Shown: positions 32,469-41,839 of the stretch, piece after piece | How the letters are laid out: every line of letters begins with the position of its first letter | Numbering within the stretch: the stretch's first letter is position 1 | Source of the DNA: Chlamydiota bacterium | GTDB taxonomy: Bacteria > Auribacterota > JACPWU01 | Length of the DNA: 64,000 nt | Direction: 5' to 3' | Assembly (NCBI GenBank): GCA_016178055.1 | Contig: JACOUC010000035.1 | Coordinates: 141,325 to 205,324 of the forward strand | Program-made: the position numbers and the translations under genes | The notes under the pieces: model-generated | Told to the model about the DNA's origin: nothing | Database searches by the model: none | What the model saw: only the letters and a program-made list of their open reading frames with translations

Positions 32469-34041
32469 AAGCCATTGCTGAAATTTCCTTTAATTTCCGG
32501 GGAATCAAGGGTAAGAGGTCTGAGGCGAGAAGGCCTTGAGTACAGTTTATTTGCTGTACGGCTTCGTCACCGCAAGCGCCGTGGAGGTAAACCCCTAATT
32601 TTGCTGCTTCTAAGGAACTCATCCCCTGTGCTAAAAATCCTCCGATCATCCCCGCTAGAAGATCGCCCATCCCCCCCACGGCCATCGCCGCATTTCCAGT
32701 GACATTCAGATCAAGATTTCCTTCTGAAGAAGCGATGACCGTTCCCGCACCTTTCAAAACAACAATGCTTTTTGTTTCTTGGGCCCATTGTCTTGCTATA
32801 TTCCATCGATCCTCCTGAATCTCCAGAATCGTCTTACCCGTCAAGCGAGCCATTTCCCCCGGATGGGGGGTGAGAATGACGGGTGCTTTGGCCTTGAGTA
32901 AAGAAGAAGGATTTTGAGCCAGAATATTAAGGGCATCGGCATCCATCACCATGGGGACTGAAACTTGAGGAAGCAGGCGGTGGATAAGCACCCCTGTTTC
33001 CTCTTGGGTTGAAAGACCTGGGCCGATCACCATTGCCTTTGCCCGCTTCAAAAAATTTAAAATAGGATCCAAGGCACTGAGTCCGAGTGTACCTGACTCT
33101 GATTCAGGAAGGGGCACGGTCATCGGCTCTGTAAGTTTGATTTCCATAATGGAATTTAAACTTTTAGGGATTCCTACGGTGACAAGACCTGCGCCTGATC
33201 TTAAAGCAGCTAGAGAAGCAAGGGTAGGCGCCCCCGTCAGCCCCGGAGAGCCCCCTAAAATCAAGAGATGGCCAAAATCTCCTTTGTGCGAAAGGCGTTT
33301 TCTTTTTGGAGGGAAGGTTAAATCATCTGGAAGAAGCAAAGATTCTCTAGGGTCTAAATCATTTAAAAGTGGTTCTGGAATTCCTAAATCTACCACATGA
33401 AGAACCCCAACCCATTCGAGCGCTTCTCCCAAAAAAAGACCCTGTTTGGGAAGACCGAGGGTAACGGTATGATCCGCTCGAACTCTAATCCCCCTGACGC
33501 ATCCACGATCAGGGTCAAGGCCGCTGGGAAGATCAATAGCAATAACTGAAAGAAATTTTTTTAAGTTAATAAATTCTGTCGTCTCCGCAAAAATTCCCTG
33601 AAGAGATCCTTTTGAACCGGTCCCTAAAAGAGCGTCTACGAGAATCGCCTCTTTCGGCAAATCAGAATTGACTCTTTCCAAATCATCTCGAGTCTTCACC
33701 TCTAAAATGAGAGGACTACGAGATTGCAGCTTCTTAAAAGATTCTCGAGCGGTTCCCTTAATTTCGTCAAAGGATCCTAAAACTAAAGTCTGAGTTTTAA
33801 CCTCATGCTCCTCCAAAATTCTTGCCGCGACAAAAGCATCGCCGCCATTATTCCCTTTCCCTGCAAAAAGAATCACCTGTCTTGGCCACTCATTTTGACG
33901 GAGGAGATTTAACACAAGCTCAGCCACCCCCGCCCCTGCTTTTTCCATCAAACTTAAAGCCGTAATCCCATATTCATGGGTCATTTTCTCGTCTAATTCT
34001 CTCATCTGACGAGCGGTGATTATTTTCACAATTTCCACCAT
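32458..34041 (-). CDS. nnr: Bifunctional NAD(P)H-hydrate epimerase / ADP-dependent dehydratase
   Basis: 527 residues, the standard fusion. The N-terminal YjeF_N domain (1-220) has LMEKAGAGVAELV, GKGNNGGDAFVAARIL and DALLGTGSKGSLQG and epimerises damaged NAD(P)H hydrates. The C-terminal kinase-fold domain has HKGDFGHLLILGGSPGLTGA, LTPHPGEMARLTG and GNAAMAVGGMGDLLAG, and dehydrates S-NADHX. It lies downstream of acpS in the long minus-strand operon and its last codons overlap the HPr-kinase-like gene. Confidence 0.95.
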   Translation of the reverse strand: MVEIVKIITARQMRELDEKMTHEYGITALSLMEKAGAGVAELVLNLLRQNEWPRQVILFAGKGNNGGDAFVAARILEEHEVKTQTLVLGSFDEIKGTARESFKKLQSRSPLILEVKTRDDLERVNSDLPKEAILVDALLGTGSKGSLQGIFAETTEFINLKKFLSVIAIDLPSGLDPDRGCVRGIRVRADHTVTLGLPKQGLFLGEALEWVGVLHVVDLGIPEPLLNDLDPRESLLLPDDLTFPPKRKRLSHKGDFGHLLILGGSPGLTGAPTLASLAALRSGAGLVTVGIPKSLNSIMEIKLTEPMTVPLPESESGTLGLSALDPILNFLKRAKAMVIGPGLSTQEETGVLIHRLLPQVSVPMVMDADALNILAQNPSSLLKAKAPVILTPHPGEMARLTGKTILEIQEDRWNIARQWAQETKSIVVLKGAGTVIASSEGNLDLNVTGNAAMAVGGMGDLLAGMIGGFLAQGMSSLEAAKLGVYLHGACGDEAVQQINCTQGLLASDLLPLIPRKLKEISAMAYEA

Positions 34042-34107
34042 GGCCCTTCTGGCCGCACAAGTGTATGAAAAATAGAAGGCAGCTCCCCACGAGCTTGCTT
34101 TTATAAA

Positions 34108-34539
34108 TTAATTTCTACCTGAATTTTGATGTTTGATGTTTGATTTTTGATTTTTTTTCACCTTCCCCAAAATAATCGCCTCAGCCACTGCATAGTGATC
34201 TGAATGTGTAAAACTTGCTTGAACTGTTTGAATCTTCCACAAATCTTTTTTTTGGAGAATGCGGGAATCGAGCTGAATGCGTGGAGGGCCTGAAGGTTGC
34301 ACCCTCACTTCTATCCATTGGAGTGAAACTTGTTTTTTTAATAAGGCTAAGGCCTTCAAAACGGCTATTTTACAAGCCCATCGGGCCCGATAGTGAATCT
34401 CAGGGCGCCTTTTCTGATCACAATATTTTCTTTCTGGAAGGGTAAAGGATTTTTCGAAAAACTTTTTCTTGTTCTCTTGAACAATCTGTGACCATCTTTC
34501 CTCATCAACCATCTCTAACCCAACACCGAGGATGTTCAT
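34108..34539 (-). CDS. acpS: Holo-[acyl-carrier-protein] synthase-like, with altered metal site
   Basis: 143 residues. Family layout: GVGLEMVDEERW, SFTLPERKYCDQ, YRARWACKIAVLKAL, VQPSGPPRIQL and ASFTHSDHYAVAEAII. Two Mg ligands differ from active AcpS: the first Asp (D8 in the B. subtilis enzyme) is Glu9, and the second, Glu58 in the motif AAKEA, is Ile58 (ACKIA). It may be weakly active or inactive, and another phosphopantetheinyl transferase may do the job. The last 16 residues (KKNQKSNIKHQNSGRN) come from a half intergenic repeat. Confidence 0.8.
   Translation of the reverse strand: MNILGVGLEMVDEERWSQIVQENKKKFFEKSFTLPERKYCDQKRRPEIHYRARWACKIAVLKALALLKKQVSLQWIEVRVQPSGPPRIQLDSRILQKKDLWKIQTVQASFTHSDHYAVAEAIILGKVKKNQKSNIKHQNSGRN
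34112..34157. repeat. Half copy of the TTTTTGATTTTTGA repeat inside the acpS 3' end
   Basis: TTTTGATGTTTGATGTTTGA, then TTTTTGATTTTTTTT, the same units as the right arms at 16660 and 38905. It encodes the C-terminal Lys/Asn-rich tail of AcpS on the minus strand. Confidence 0.65.
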
Positions 34540-34582
34540 AACTGTTCAGCCTAACCTTCGCTCACCGAGGCGGATAAAAATA

Positions 34583-34672
34583 GTCTGCAGTCCACAGTCG
34601 ACAGTCAATGGTCGACAGCTTTCAAGGAATTATTTATTTTCTATGGACTGTGGACCGTTGACTATGGACTAA
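34583..34672. repeat. Intergenic hairpin repeat, GTCCACAGTCGACAGTC class
   Basis: The left arm is GTCCACAGTCGACAGTCAAT, the right arm CTATGGACTGTGGACCGTTG. The loop AAGGAATTATTTATTTTCTA is nearly the same as in the copy at 42462. It sits between pdxJ and acpS and supplies the last codons of pdxJ (ending ISP). Confidence 0.85.
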
Positions 34673-35390
34673 TTTTAGTATTAATCATCTCCACCATTTC
34701 CCTCACCGCCTTCTCAAGGCCTATAAAAAGGGCTCGAGCGATAATCGCATGTCCAATATTTACTTCCTCTAAATAGGGAACCGTAAGGATTCGATGAATG
34801 TTTAAATAATGAAGGCCGTGACCTGCATGAATATTGAGTCCCAAAGTATGCGCAAGATTCGCCCCCTGAAAAAGCTTTTTCAAACACTGATTTTCCTCAC
34901 GCCTACTTTTAGCTTCAGAAAAAGGGCCTGTATGAAATTCTATAAAATCAGCGCCCGCCTCTTGGGCTCTCCTGATTTGACCTTCTTGTGAATCAATAAA
35001 AAGTCCCGCCAAAATTTTTTGCGCTTTAAATTTAAAAATGGATTTTTTTAAAGAGAAAAAATTTTTAGAGATGTCAACTCCCCCTTCTGTGGTCAACTCC
35101 TGCCTTTTTTCTGGAACAAGTGTGACTTGATCAGGCTTGAGCTTGAGCGCTAATTTCACCATCTGAACGGTGTTGGCCATCTCTAAATTTAATTTAGAAC
35201 GAATTGTTTTCCTTAATAACTCTACATCTCGCAATTGAATATGCCGTCGGTCTTCCCTTAAATGAACCGTAATATTTTTCGCTCCGGCTAACTCGCACAG
35301 GGCTGCAGCCCAAACCGGATCCGGCTCCCGGGCAAAACGGACTTGCCTCAAGGTTGCTACATGATCAATGTTAACGCCTAGATGTATCAT
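34662..35390 (-). CDS. pdxJ: Pyridoxine 5'-phosphate synthase
   Basis: 242 residues, full length. It condenses 1-deoxyxylulose 5-phosphate with 3-amino-2-oxopropyl phosphate to give pyridoxine phosphate. Motifs: GVNIDHVATLRQVR, ITVHLREDRRHIQ, TLVPEKRQELTTEGG, ADFIEFHTGPF and LNIHAGHGLHYLN, and the C-terminal EVNIGHAIIARALFIG that binds phosphate. It is part of the ftsH-to-nnr operon. Its final residues are written by the hairpin repeat that follows. Confidence 0.97.
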   Translation of the reverse strand: MIHLGVNIDHVATLRQVRFAREPDPVWAAALCELAGAKNITVHLREDRRHIQLRDVELLRKTIRSKLNLEMANTVQMVKLALKLKPDQVTLVPEKRQELTTEGGVDISKNFFSLKKSIFKFKAQKILAGLFIDSQEGQIRRAQEAGADFIEFHTGPFSEAKSRREENQCLKKLFQGANLAHTLGLNIHAGHGLHYLNIHRILTVPYLEEVNIGHAIIARALFIGLEKAVREMVEMINTKISP

Positions 35391-35400
35391 TCGCTTCGCT

Positions 35401-35529
35401 CAAATTCAAAATGAAAAAGTCAAAATGTAAAATGACAACCTGAAATTCAAAATTTCTAATGTCCTTGCGAGGGAGACATTTTAAGTTTTACATTGTCCGA
35501 CAAGATTTTTGATGTTTGGATTTTGATAT
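35401..35529. repeat. Intergenic hairpin repeat, TCAAAATGTAAAATGACAA class
   Basis: The left half has GTCAAAATGTAAAATGACAA and CAAAATTTCTAATG. The right half has ACATTTTAAGTTTTACATTG, then TTTTGATGTTTGGATTTTGA. It fills the glmM-pdxJ gap. The left 90 bp match 2851-2944 in opposite orientation. Confidence 0.8.
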
Positions 35530-36900
35530 TTATTTCTCTCCCAATTCTTTCTCAATCGCTTCAGCAATATTCTCTGCCAGTTTCTGAATCTGGTCCTGAT
35601 TCTCTCCCTCGATCATGACACGCGCAATCGGCTCAGTTCCAGAATAGCGTACTAAAGTTCTCCCTTCCAGACCCAGCGCTTGATTTGCCTGATGGATCGC
35701 CTTTTTCACAGACACAATTTCTTCTAGATTCTTCTTTTCTCGAACGCGAATGTTCAGCAAAACTTGTGGGAATCTTTGAAAACACGATCTTAATTCCGAA
35801 AGGAATTTTCCAGATTCAACCAACACCCTCAGAATTTGTAGGGCACTGATCAATCCATCCCCTGTCGTCGTAAAATCTCTAAAAATCATATGGCCTGATT
35901 GTTCGCCCCCAAAAAGAGCGTCTCGCTTCAACATTTCTTCAATCACAAAGCGATCTCCAACTTTCGTACGAAGAATCTCTCCTCCTAAAGAATGAATAAA
36001 TTGATCCAAACCAAAATTACTCATCACCGTGGTCACGAGAAGTTTCTTTCGATAGCCATTTAAAAAAAGATCGCGGGCACAAATGGCCATCATGTCATCC
36101 CCATCCACAAGACTCCCTTTTTCATCGGAAAAGATCACACGGTCCGCATCTCCATCGAGTGAAATCCCAACATGAGCATGGTGTTCCATCACTTTTTGTC
36201 TCATCCCTTCTGGAAAAAGAGACCCACATTTTTTGTTGATATTGGTTCCATTGGGTTCATTCCCATAAACAAAAACCTGAGCACCTAATTCTTTCAAAAC
36301 AAGGGGAGCAGCCTTGTAAGCAGCTCCATGGGCACAATCTAAAACGATTTTGAGTCCATCCAATGTCATTCCCTTCGGAAAAGAATTTTTAACGAACTCG
36401 ACATAACGCCCCAAGGCATCGTCAATCCGGTACGCCTTGCCAACATCATGAGCGGTTGGACGAATGTGCGTAATCGTTCCTCTTGAAACCAATTGCTCCA
36501 TTTGTTCTTCTAATCGAGCTGGAAGTTTAAGCCCTTCTCTTGAGAAAAATTTAATGCCATTGTCTTCAAAACCATTATGACTGGCTGAAATGACAATCCC
36601 CGCATCGGCCCGAAGGCTTCGCGTCATAAAAGCAACCCCTGGAGTGGGCAAAGGACCTAAGAGAAGAACATCGACTCCCATAGAGCAAATACCCGCTGCC
36701 AAGGCACTCTCAAACATATATCCCGAGAGGCGGGTGTCTTTACCAATGACAATGCTATGGCGCCGGTGGTTTTTGCGAAAGATATAGGCCGCCGCTCTCC
36801 CCAGTTGAAGCGCAACCTCTACCGTCATCGGATCCGTGTTGGCCACTCCTCGAATTCCATCGGTGCCAAAGAGTTTTGTTGTTTCTTCTAGCATCATCAT
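35530..36900 (-). CDS. glmM: Phosphoglucosamine mutase
   Basis: 456 residues. It converts glucosamine 6-phosphate to glucosamine 1-phosphate for peptidoglycan and LPS precursors. Motifs: [13 protein letters not shown], catalytic phosphoserine loop [17 protein letters not shown], metal-binding [15 protein letters not shown], substrate loop [11 protein letters not shown] and C-terminal [15 protein letters not shown]. It follows cdaA-cdaR, the conserved c-di-AMP operon order in which CdaA and GlmM interact. AGGAGGATATG precedes the start. Confidence 0.97.
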   Translation of the reverse strand: MMMLEETTKLFGTDGIRGVANTDPMTVEVALQLGRAAAYIFRKNHRRHSIVIGKDTRLSGYMFESALAAGICSMGVDVLLLGPLPTPGVAFMTRSLRADAGIVISASHNGFEDNGIKFFSREGLKLPARLEEQMEQLVSRGTITHIRPTAHDVGKAYRIDDALGRYVEFVKNSFPKGMTLDGLKIVLDCAHGAAYKAAPLVLKELGAQVFVYGNEPNGTNINKKCGSLFPEGMRQKVMEHHAHVGISLDGDADRVIFSDEKGSLVDGDDMMAICARDLFLNGYRKKLLVTTVMSNFGLDQFIHSLGGEILRTKVGDRFVIEEMLKRDALFGGEQSGHMIFRDFTTTGDGLISALQILRVLVESGKFLSELRSCFQRFPQVLLNIRVREKKNLEEIVSVKKAIHQANQALGLEGRTLVRYSGTEPIARVMIEGENQDQIQKLAENIAEAIEKELGEK

Positions 36901-36909
36901 ATCCTCCTC

Positions 36910-37012
36910 CTTAAAGATAGTTCAAAGTTCAAAGTTTAAAGTTCAAAGAAAATCAAAAAAACACAGCCTCTTTAAGTCCTTAAACTTTGAACTTTGAACC
37001 TTAAACTTTTTT
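36910..37012. repeat. Intergenic hairpin repeat, GTTCAAAGTTTAAAG class
   Basis: The left arm is AGTTCAAAGTTCAAAGTTTA and the right arm CTTTGAACTTTGAACCTTAA, with an unmatched centre that includes CACAGCCTCTTTAAGTCC. It fills the cdaR-glmM gap. Confidence 0.85.
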
Positions 37013-37960
37013 TTAAGCCGTCGCTTCCAACTCACCCAAAATCTCAACCTCGATCGACTGAGGCTGAATCCCAACAATATTCAGTCCCTTCACAGGAATC
37101 ACATTGACCGGCAATTGATATTTTCCTGGTTTTAAATCTGTAACATCTACAAATGCTTTTAAATCGGAATCGGAAAGCTTCCCCATCAATTCTGATCCTC
37201 CTTCAAGGCTTACTTCTATTTGAGGGTTGAGAATGTGAGTAGCCAAATGATCTTTAAGCCCATACAAAAGTGCCACTGGAACATGATTGAATTTTTTACG
37301 AGACATCTCTTGGTCAATTTTGACATAAATATCCACTGGCTGAACATCACTTCGCCTATCCTCACTGTTTAAAATGGGTTTCAGAGAAATGGTTTGGGCA
37401 AAAGATCGTGACCTCCCTGTCAACAGAATCGGTTGAGTTTCAATTTCCGAGAGGCTTTCCAGTCTCGCCTTAGGTCCTTCGACTCTTACAATTGCGGGAC
37501 TGACTACAAAATCTTTTAGATAAAAACCTTTTTCAGGTTTGCCAATAAAATTCGCTTTAACTTTAAGCTCTTTCTCGACCAAGCGATCTAAAGTGATACT
37601 CAACTGATTTGGAAAAATTTCCAGAATTTGAGTGTGACCAGGAATCGTGAAGTCCTCGTCTGAAAGCGTAAATTGAACCACTCCTGGGGTTTTAATTCCC
37701 TTGAGATCATGCATCACTTGAATGGAATCCTCCATTGTATCTCGCATCACATCTTGAGGACCCGCCAAAACCATTCGAATCCTCTGAATCCCTCGCTTGA
37801 CAACCACCATCGAGGGAGCAACTTCTAAATGATACGAAATATCGTGAAAAACTCGCTTGGTCGTAATTTCCCCCTGCACCATCACCCAAACGATGATAGA
37901 TAAAATGATCGACCAAATCTTAATCGCAAAATCGCGAATGATCCAATCACGAAATTTCAT
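37013..37960 (-). CDS. cdaR: YbbR-domain protein, regulator of CdaA
   Basis: 315 residues. One N-terminal membrane helix (FAIKIWSIILSIIVWVMVQG) is followed by about three YbbR repeats of extracytoplasmic beta sheet, with phrases such as GIQRIRMVLAGPQDV, PAIVRVEGPKARLESL and PQSIEVEILGE closing successive repeats. YbbR/CdaR proteins bind and modulate the diadenylate cyclase. It overlaps cdaA by 4 bp, so the two are translated together. Confidence 0.9.
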   Translation of the reverse strand: MKFRDWIIRDFAIKIWSIILSIIVWVMVQGEITTKRVFHDISYHLEVAPSMVVVKRGIQRIRMVLAGPQDVMRDTMEDSIQVMHDLKGIKTPGVVQFTLSDEDFTIPGHTQILEIFPNQLSITLDRLVEKELKVKANFIGKPEKGFYLKDFVVSPAIVRVEGPKARLESLSEIETQPILLTGRSRSFAQTISLKPILNSEDRRSDVQPVDIYVKIDQEMSRKKFNHVPVALLYGLKDHLATHILNPQIEVSLEGGSELMGKLSDSDLKAFVDVTDLKPGKYQLPVNVIPVKGLNIVGIQPQSIEVEILGELEATA

Positions 37961-38775
37961 TTAGATTTCCTTATCGTAAACCACTTCCTTTTCTTTCCTT
38001 CTCGAATGAGCCTAGCTCTCAAGACTTCTTTTAATCGGTCCTGGTCTAAATTTCCACTGAATTTTCCATCCATGGCAACCGTTATTTTTCCAGTCTCTTC
38101 CGAAACAACAATAACGACTGCATCTGTTTCTTCTGTGAGTCCCAGGGCAGCTCGATGACGGGTTCCCATTGATTTTTCAATATTAGGCTGCTGCGTCAAA
38201 GGGAATAAGCAGGCCGCCGCCGCGACATGATCTCCCTCAATAATAACCCCTCCGTCATGCAAAGGGGTTTTCGGATGAAAAAGGGTCATCAAGAGCTCCG
38301 TTGAAACCACTGCGTCCACTTTGACTCCACTTTCAATATAATTTTTTAATCCCACTTCATCTTCAATGGCAATAAGGGCTCCAATGCGCCTCTTAGAAAG
38401 AATATGGCCGGCCTCTACAATTTTATCTAAAACCCCTTCACTACGCCCTAAACTGGGCAAAAATGGATTTCCTCCTAAGCTGGCCAAAACACGTCTTAAT
38501 TCGGGTTGAAAGAGAATAATCAGCGCAATAACAGCTACGGGGAAAACTTTGGTCAAAAGCCAATTCACCGTTTCCAGGCGAAGGCGTTGAGCCAAAAAGA
38601 AAATCACAATTAAAATAATCAGTCCCTTTAAAACTTGAACGGCACGTGTTCCTCGGATGTATCTAAAAAGATAATAAAAAAAAACCGCCATCACCCCAAT
38701 TTCAAGAACCGGTCTCCAAAGAGAGGGGAAGGAAGGTAAAAAGGCTAGACTCATATAAGGATAAAGATATTTCAT
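37957..38775 (-). CDS. cdaA: Diadenylate cyclase (c-di-AMP synthase), membrane type
   Basis: 272 residues. Three N-terminal membrane helices (GVMAVFFYYLFRYI, VLKGLIILIVIFFLAQ, VFPVAVIALIILFQ) are followed by the DAC domain. PLHDGGVIIEGD is the DGA-type active-site motif (with Gly in place of Ala) and GTRHRAALGLTEETDA is the RHR motif. It makes c-di-AMP from two ATP. The cdaA-cdaR-glmM order is the classic c-di-AMP operon, which links this messenger to cell-wall precursor supply. Confidence 0.95.
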   Translation of the reverse strand: MKYLYPYMSLAFLPSFPSLWRPVLEIGVMAVFFYYLFRYIRGTRAVQVLKGLIILIVIFFLAQRLRLETVNWLLTKVFPVAVIALIILFQPELRRVLASLGGNPFLPSLGRSEGVLDKIVEAGHILSKRRIGALIAIEDEVGLKNYIESGVKVDAVVSTELLMTLFHPKTPLHDGGVIIEGDHVAAAACLFPLTQQPNIEKSMGTRHRAALGLTEETDAVVIVVSEETGKITVAMDGKFSGNLDQDRLKEVLRARLIREGKKRKWFTIRKSK

Positions 38776-38811
38776 GATTGTAACCTATGGTCCAGGAGCC
38801 ACTCAAAAGGG

Positions 38812-38938
38812 ATAAAAATCCAAAGTCCAAAAATCAAAATGCAAAATGACAATCTAAAACTCAAAATTTTTCTACGCAAAACAATCGGTAACATTTTAAA
38901 TTTTGATCTGTCATTTTTATTTTTGATATTTGGATTTT
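38812..38938. repeat. Intergenic hairpin repeat, CCAAAAATCAAAATGCAAAA class
   Basis: The left arm is AAAAATCAAAATGCAAAATG and ACAATCTAAAACTCAAAATT. The right arm is ACATTTTAAATTTTGATCTG followed by TTTTTGATATTTGGATTTT. It fills the folP-cdaA gap and ends at the folP stop codon. Confidence 0.8.
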
Positions 38939-39819
38939 CACTGCTGTTCAATAGCCTCCAACATCTTCAAGAGTTCTACTGTCTCCTTCACATCATGAAC
39001 CCGAATGACAGAAGCCCCATGATAAAAAGCGGCCGCCACACAGGCCAGGCTTCCGATTTTTCTCTCATCTGGTTTTTGATTGAGCACATGCCCAATAAAA
39101 GACTTTCGAGAAGGTCCAATGAATAAGGGACGCCCACTCTTTCGAAAGTAGTATAAATTTTTCAGAATTTCCAGATTCTGTTCCGTTTTTTTTCCAAAAC
39201 CAATTCCAGGGTCTATCAAAATCTGCTCTCGAGCGATCCCTGCCCTCTCGGCAAGGCCTATTCTTTCTTCAAAATATTTTAGAATTTCTTCCCGCAAAGA
39301 TTCATAATGGGTATCATCCTGCATGGTGAGGGGGGTGCCTCGAATATGCATAAGAACAAGACCTGCCCCAAACCTCGAGACCACAGAAGCCATGTCAAGA
39401 TCGAGAGTCAGTCCTCCAATATCGTTGACAATTTTTGATCCTCTTTCCAGAGCGGCTTGAGCCACAGAGGCTCGATAAGTATCTACAGAAATGGGAACAT
39501 GAACTCGCGGGCTCAAATATTCAATCACAGGAAGAATACGGTTTTTCTCTTCCTCCTCAGAAATGGGGCTTGAGCCAGGCCGAGTTGAAAGTCCTCCCAC
39601 ATCAATAAAATCAGCCCCTTCCTTTGCCAATTGGAGCCCGTGCTGAATGGCTTGATCAAACCTAATAAAACGTCCGCCATCATAAAAAGAATCCGGCGTT
39701 ACATTGAGAATACCCATGACAAGAGGACGTGAAAGGAGAGGAAGAACTTGGCCTTTGATTCTCCAAATCGAATTTTCATTCAAAGATTCGATGGGGATCC
39801 TCTCGCTATTTGAACGCAT
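38938..39819 (-). CDS. folP: Dihydropteroate synthase
   Basis: 293 residues. It joins p-aminobenzoate to dihydropterin pyrophosphate in folate synthesis. Motifs: VMGILNVTPDSFYDGGRF, ADFIDVGGLSTRPGSSPIS, VPISVDTYRASVAQ, IVNDIGG, and LIDPGIGFGKKTEQNLEIL, ending in VIRVHDVKETVELL. The N-terminus has about 30 residues more than the minimal fold. It starts 6 bp after the ftsH stop, so it is co-transcribed. Confidence 0.97.
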   Translation of the reverse strand: MRSNSERIPIESLNENSIWRIKGQVLPLLSRPLVMGILNVTPDSFYDGGRFIRFDQAIQHGLQLAKEGADFIDVGGLSTRPGSSPISEEEEKNRILPVIEYLSPRVHVPISVDTYRASVAQAALERGSKIVNDIGGLTLDLDMASVVSRFGAGLVLMHIRGTPLTMQDDTHYESLREEILKYFEERIGLAERAGIAREQILIDPGIGFGKKTEQNLEILKNLYYFRKSGRPLFIGPSRKSFIGHVLNQKPDERKIGSLACVAAAFYHGASVIRVHDVKETVELLKMLEAIEQQ

Positions 39820-39825
39820 ACGTAT

Positions 39826-41724
39826 CTATATAACCGCCGTACCGTTTTCCTGAGTTTTTTCCTGAATCGGGTCCGATCTTTTCCTTAAAATTTTGTCATA
39901 AGGATTAATGGTGGGATCCACTTGTGGAACAACCTTCCCTGAAACAATTGCCTCAATTTCTTTACCTTCCATCACTTCTCTTTTTAGCAAGGTCTCAGCA
40001 ATACCGATCAATTTATCTCTATTTTCTTCAACGAGTTTCTTTGCCCTTTGATAACATTCGTCAATGATTTTCCGAACTTCTTGATCAATATTAAGTGCGG
40101 TTGCTTCCGAATAATCAACGGATCGAGAAATCTCACGTCCTAAGAAAATATGCTCTTCCCTTTCTCCAAAGGTCATGGGCCCTAATTTTTCACTCATTCC
40201 CCATTCACAGACCATTTTGCGAGCCATCTGAGTCGCATTTTTAAGATCACTGCAAGCTCCCGAAGTCACTTCACCAAAAGTTAGTTCCTCGGCAACGCGG
40301 CCGCCCATCATTCCTGTAATTTGGCCTAATAATTCCTTCTTTGCCTGAGTATAGCGATCGGTCTGAGGAAGCTGCATCGTTGCACCCAGATAAGCCAGTC
40401 CTCTAGGAATAATTGTGACCTTATGCAAAGGCTCTGTCTCCGGCAAAAGTTGAAGAACCAGGGCATGACCTGATTCATGGTAAGCCGTAATCCGTCGGTC
40501 TTCAGCTGAAATAATACGGCTCTTTCGTTCCCTTCCCCACCTCACTTTATCCCGAGCTTCCTCTAACTCCCCAAGATCAATTGATTTTTTGCCGCTCCGT
40601 GCAGCCAAAAGAGCCGCTTCATTCACAAGATTGGCTAAATCAGCGCCTGAAAAACCTGGAGTTCCGCGGGCAATCATAGAGAGATCGACATCTTTTGTTA
40701 AAATGACCTTTTGCGTATGGACCTTTAAAATACCCAGTCGTCCTTGAAGATCCGGTAAATCGACCACGACTTGCCGATCAAAACGGCCAGGCCTTAAAAG
40801 AGCTGGATCCAACACATCCGGCCGGTTCGTCGCAGCCATAATAATCACACCCTCTTGAGTATTAAAACCATCCATCTCGACTAAAAGGGCATTGAGGGTC
40901 TGCTCCCGTTCATCATGCCCTCCCCCAATCCCAGCGCCTCGGTGCCGACCCACCGCATCAATTTCATCAATAAAAATAATGCACGGGGCATGTCTTTTCC
41001 CTTGCTCAAATAAATCACGGACCCGTGAAGCTCCGACTCCCACAAACATTTCAACAAAATCAGAACCGCTGATGGTAAAAAAGGGAACATCGGCTTCACC
41101 CGCCACAGACTTTGCCAAAAGGGTCTTACCAGACCCGGGAGGTCCAATTAAAAGAACTCCCTTTGGAATCCTTCCTCCTAACCTCTGAAATTTTTTCGGA
41201 TCTTTTAAAAATTCAATAATCTCCTGAAGCTCATCCTTCGCTTCATCCACACCCGCCACATCTTTAAAAGTAACCTTATCTCTTTCTTTCGTCAGAAGTC
41301 TTGCCCGTGATTTTCCAAAACTAAGCGCTCCTGTTCCTACACCCTTCACCTGCCTGTAAACAAAAAACCATAAAAAACCGATAAAAAGAAGCATGGGAGC
41401 TAAAGAAAAGATGAGATTGGTCAAAACATTATTCTCAGGATGAACCTGAAAATCCCTTACATTTTTTCTTAAGACACTAATCAGATCTGGATCTTGCTGT
41501 GGAATATTAAGAACAAATCTTTGTCCATCTTTATATTCCCCGTGAATCACATCGGCCATCATCTCCACTTTTTGAACGGAACCTGCCTTAACTGCCTCGT
41601 AGAACTGGGTATACGAAGGGTGGCTAATCCCTTTACGAGCAATATTATTAATTTGAAACAAATACAAGAGTCCAATTCCCACCAATAACCAAATCACCGC
41701 GGGTTTCACAGGTCGTTTTTGCAT
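39826..41724 (-). CDS. ftsH: ATP-dependent zinc metalloprotease FtsH
   Basis: About 632 residues from the ATG at 41722-41724; an upstream in-frame TTG adds a basic stretch with no ribosome site. Two membrane helices ([17 protein letters not shown] and [18 protein letters not shown]) flank a periplasmic domain. The AAA module has [30 protein letters not shown] and [20 protein letters not shown]; the protease site is [10 protein letters not shown]. It degrades unwanted membrane and soluble proteins. First gene of the minus-strand operon continuing through folP, cdaA, cdaR, glmM, pdxJ, acpS and nnr. Confidence 0.97.
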   Translation of the reverse strand: MQKRPVKPAVIWLLVGIGLLYLFQINNIARKGISHPSYTQFYEAVKAGSVQKVEMMADVIHGEYKDGQRFVLNIPQQDPDLISVLRKNVRDFQVHPENNVLTNLIFSLAPMLLFIGFLWFFVYRQVKGVGTGALSFGKSRARLLTKERDKVTFKDVAGVDEAKDELQEIIEFLKDPKKFQRLGGRIPKGVLLIGPPGSGKTLLAKSVAGEADVPFFTISGSDFVEMFVGVGASRVRDLFEQGKRHAPCIIFIDEIDAVGRHRGAGIGGGHDEREQTLNALLVEMDGFNTQEGVIIMAATNRPDVLDPALLRPGRFDRQVVVDLPDLQGRLGILKVHTQKVILTKDVDLSMIARGTPGFSGADLANLVNEAALLAARSGKKSIDLGELEEARDKVRWGRERKSRIISAEDRRITAYHESGHALVLQLLPETEPLHKVTIIPRGLAYLGATMQLPQTDRYTQAKKELLGQITGMMGGRVAEELTFGEVTSGACSDLKNATQMARKMVCEWGMSEKLGPMTFGEREEHIFLGREISRSVDYSEATALNIDQEVRKIIDECYQRAKKLVEENRDKLIGIAETLLKREVMEGKEIEAIVSGKVVPQVDPTINPYDKILRKRSDPIQEKTQENGTAVI

Positions 41725-41839
41725 AAAGTTACTAGGCAAACCTTTCTTTTTCTTAAGTCTTTTAAAGCAACCACTCCGATTCCTTCTTTTTAACACACAA
41801 TCAACTTCCAATGCAACTATTTACGATCTATTTTGAGGT

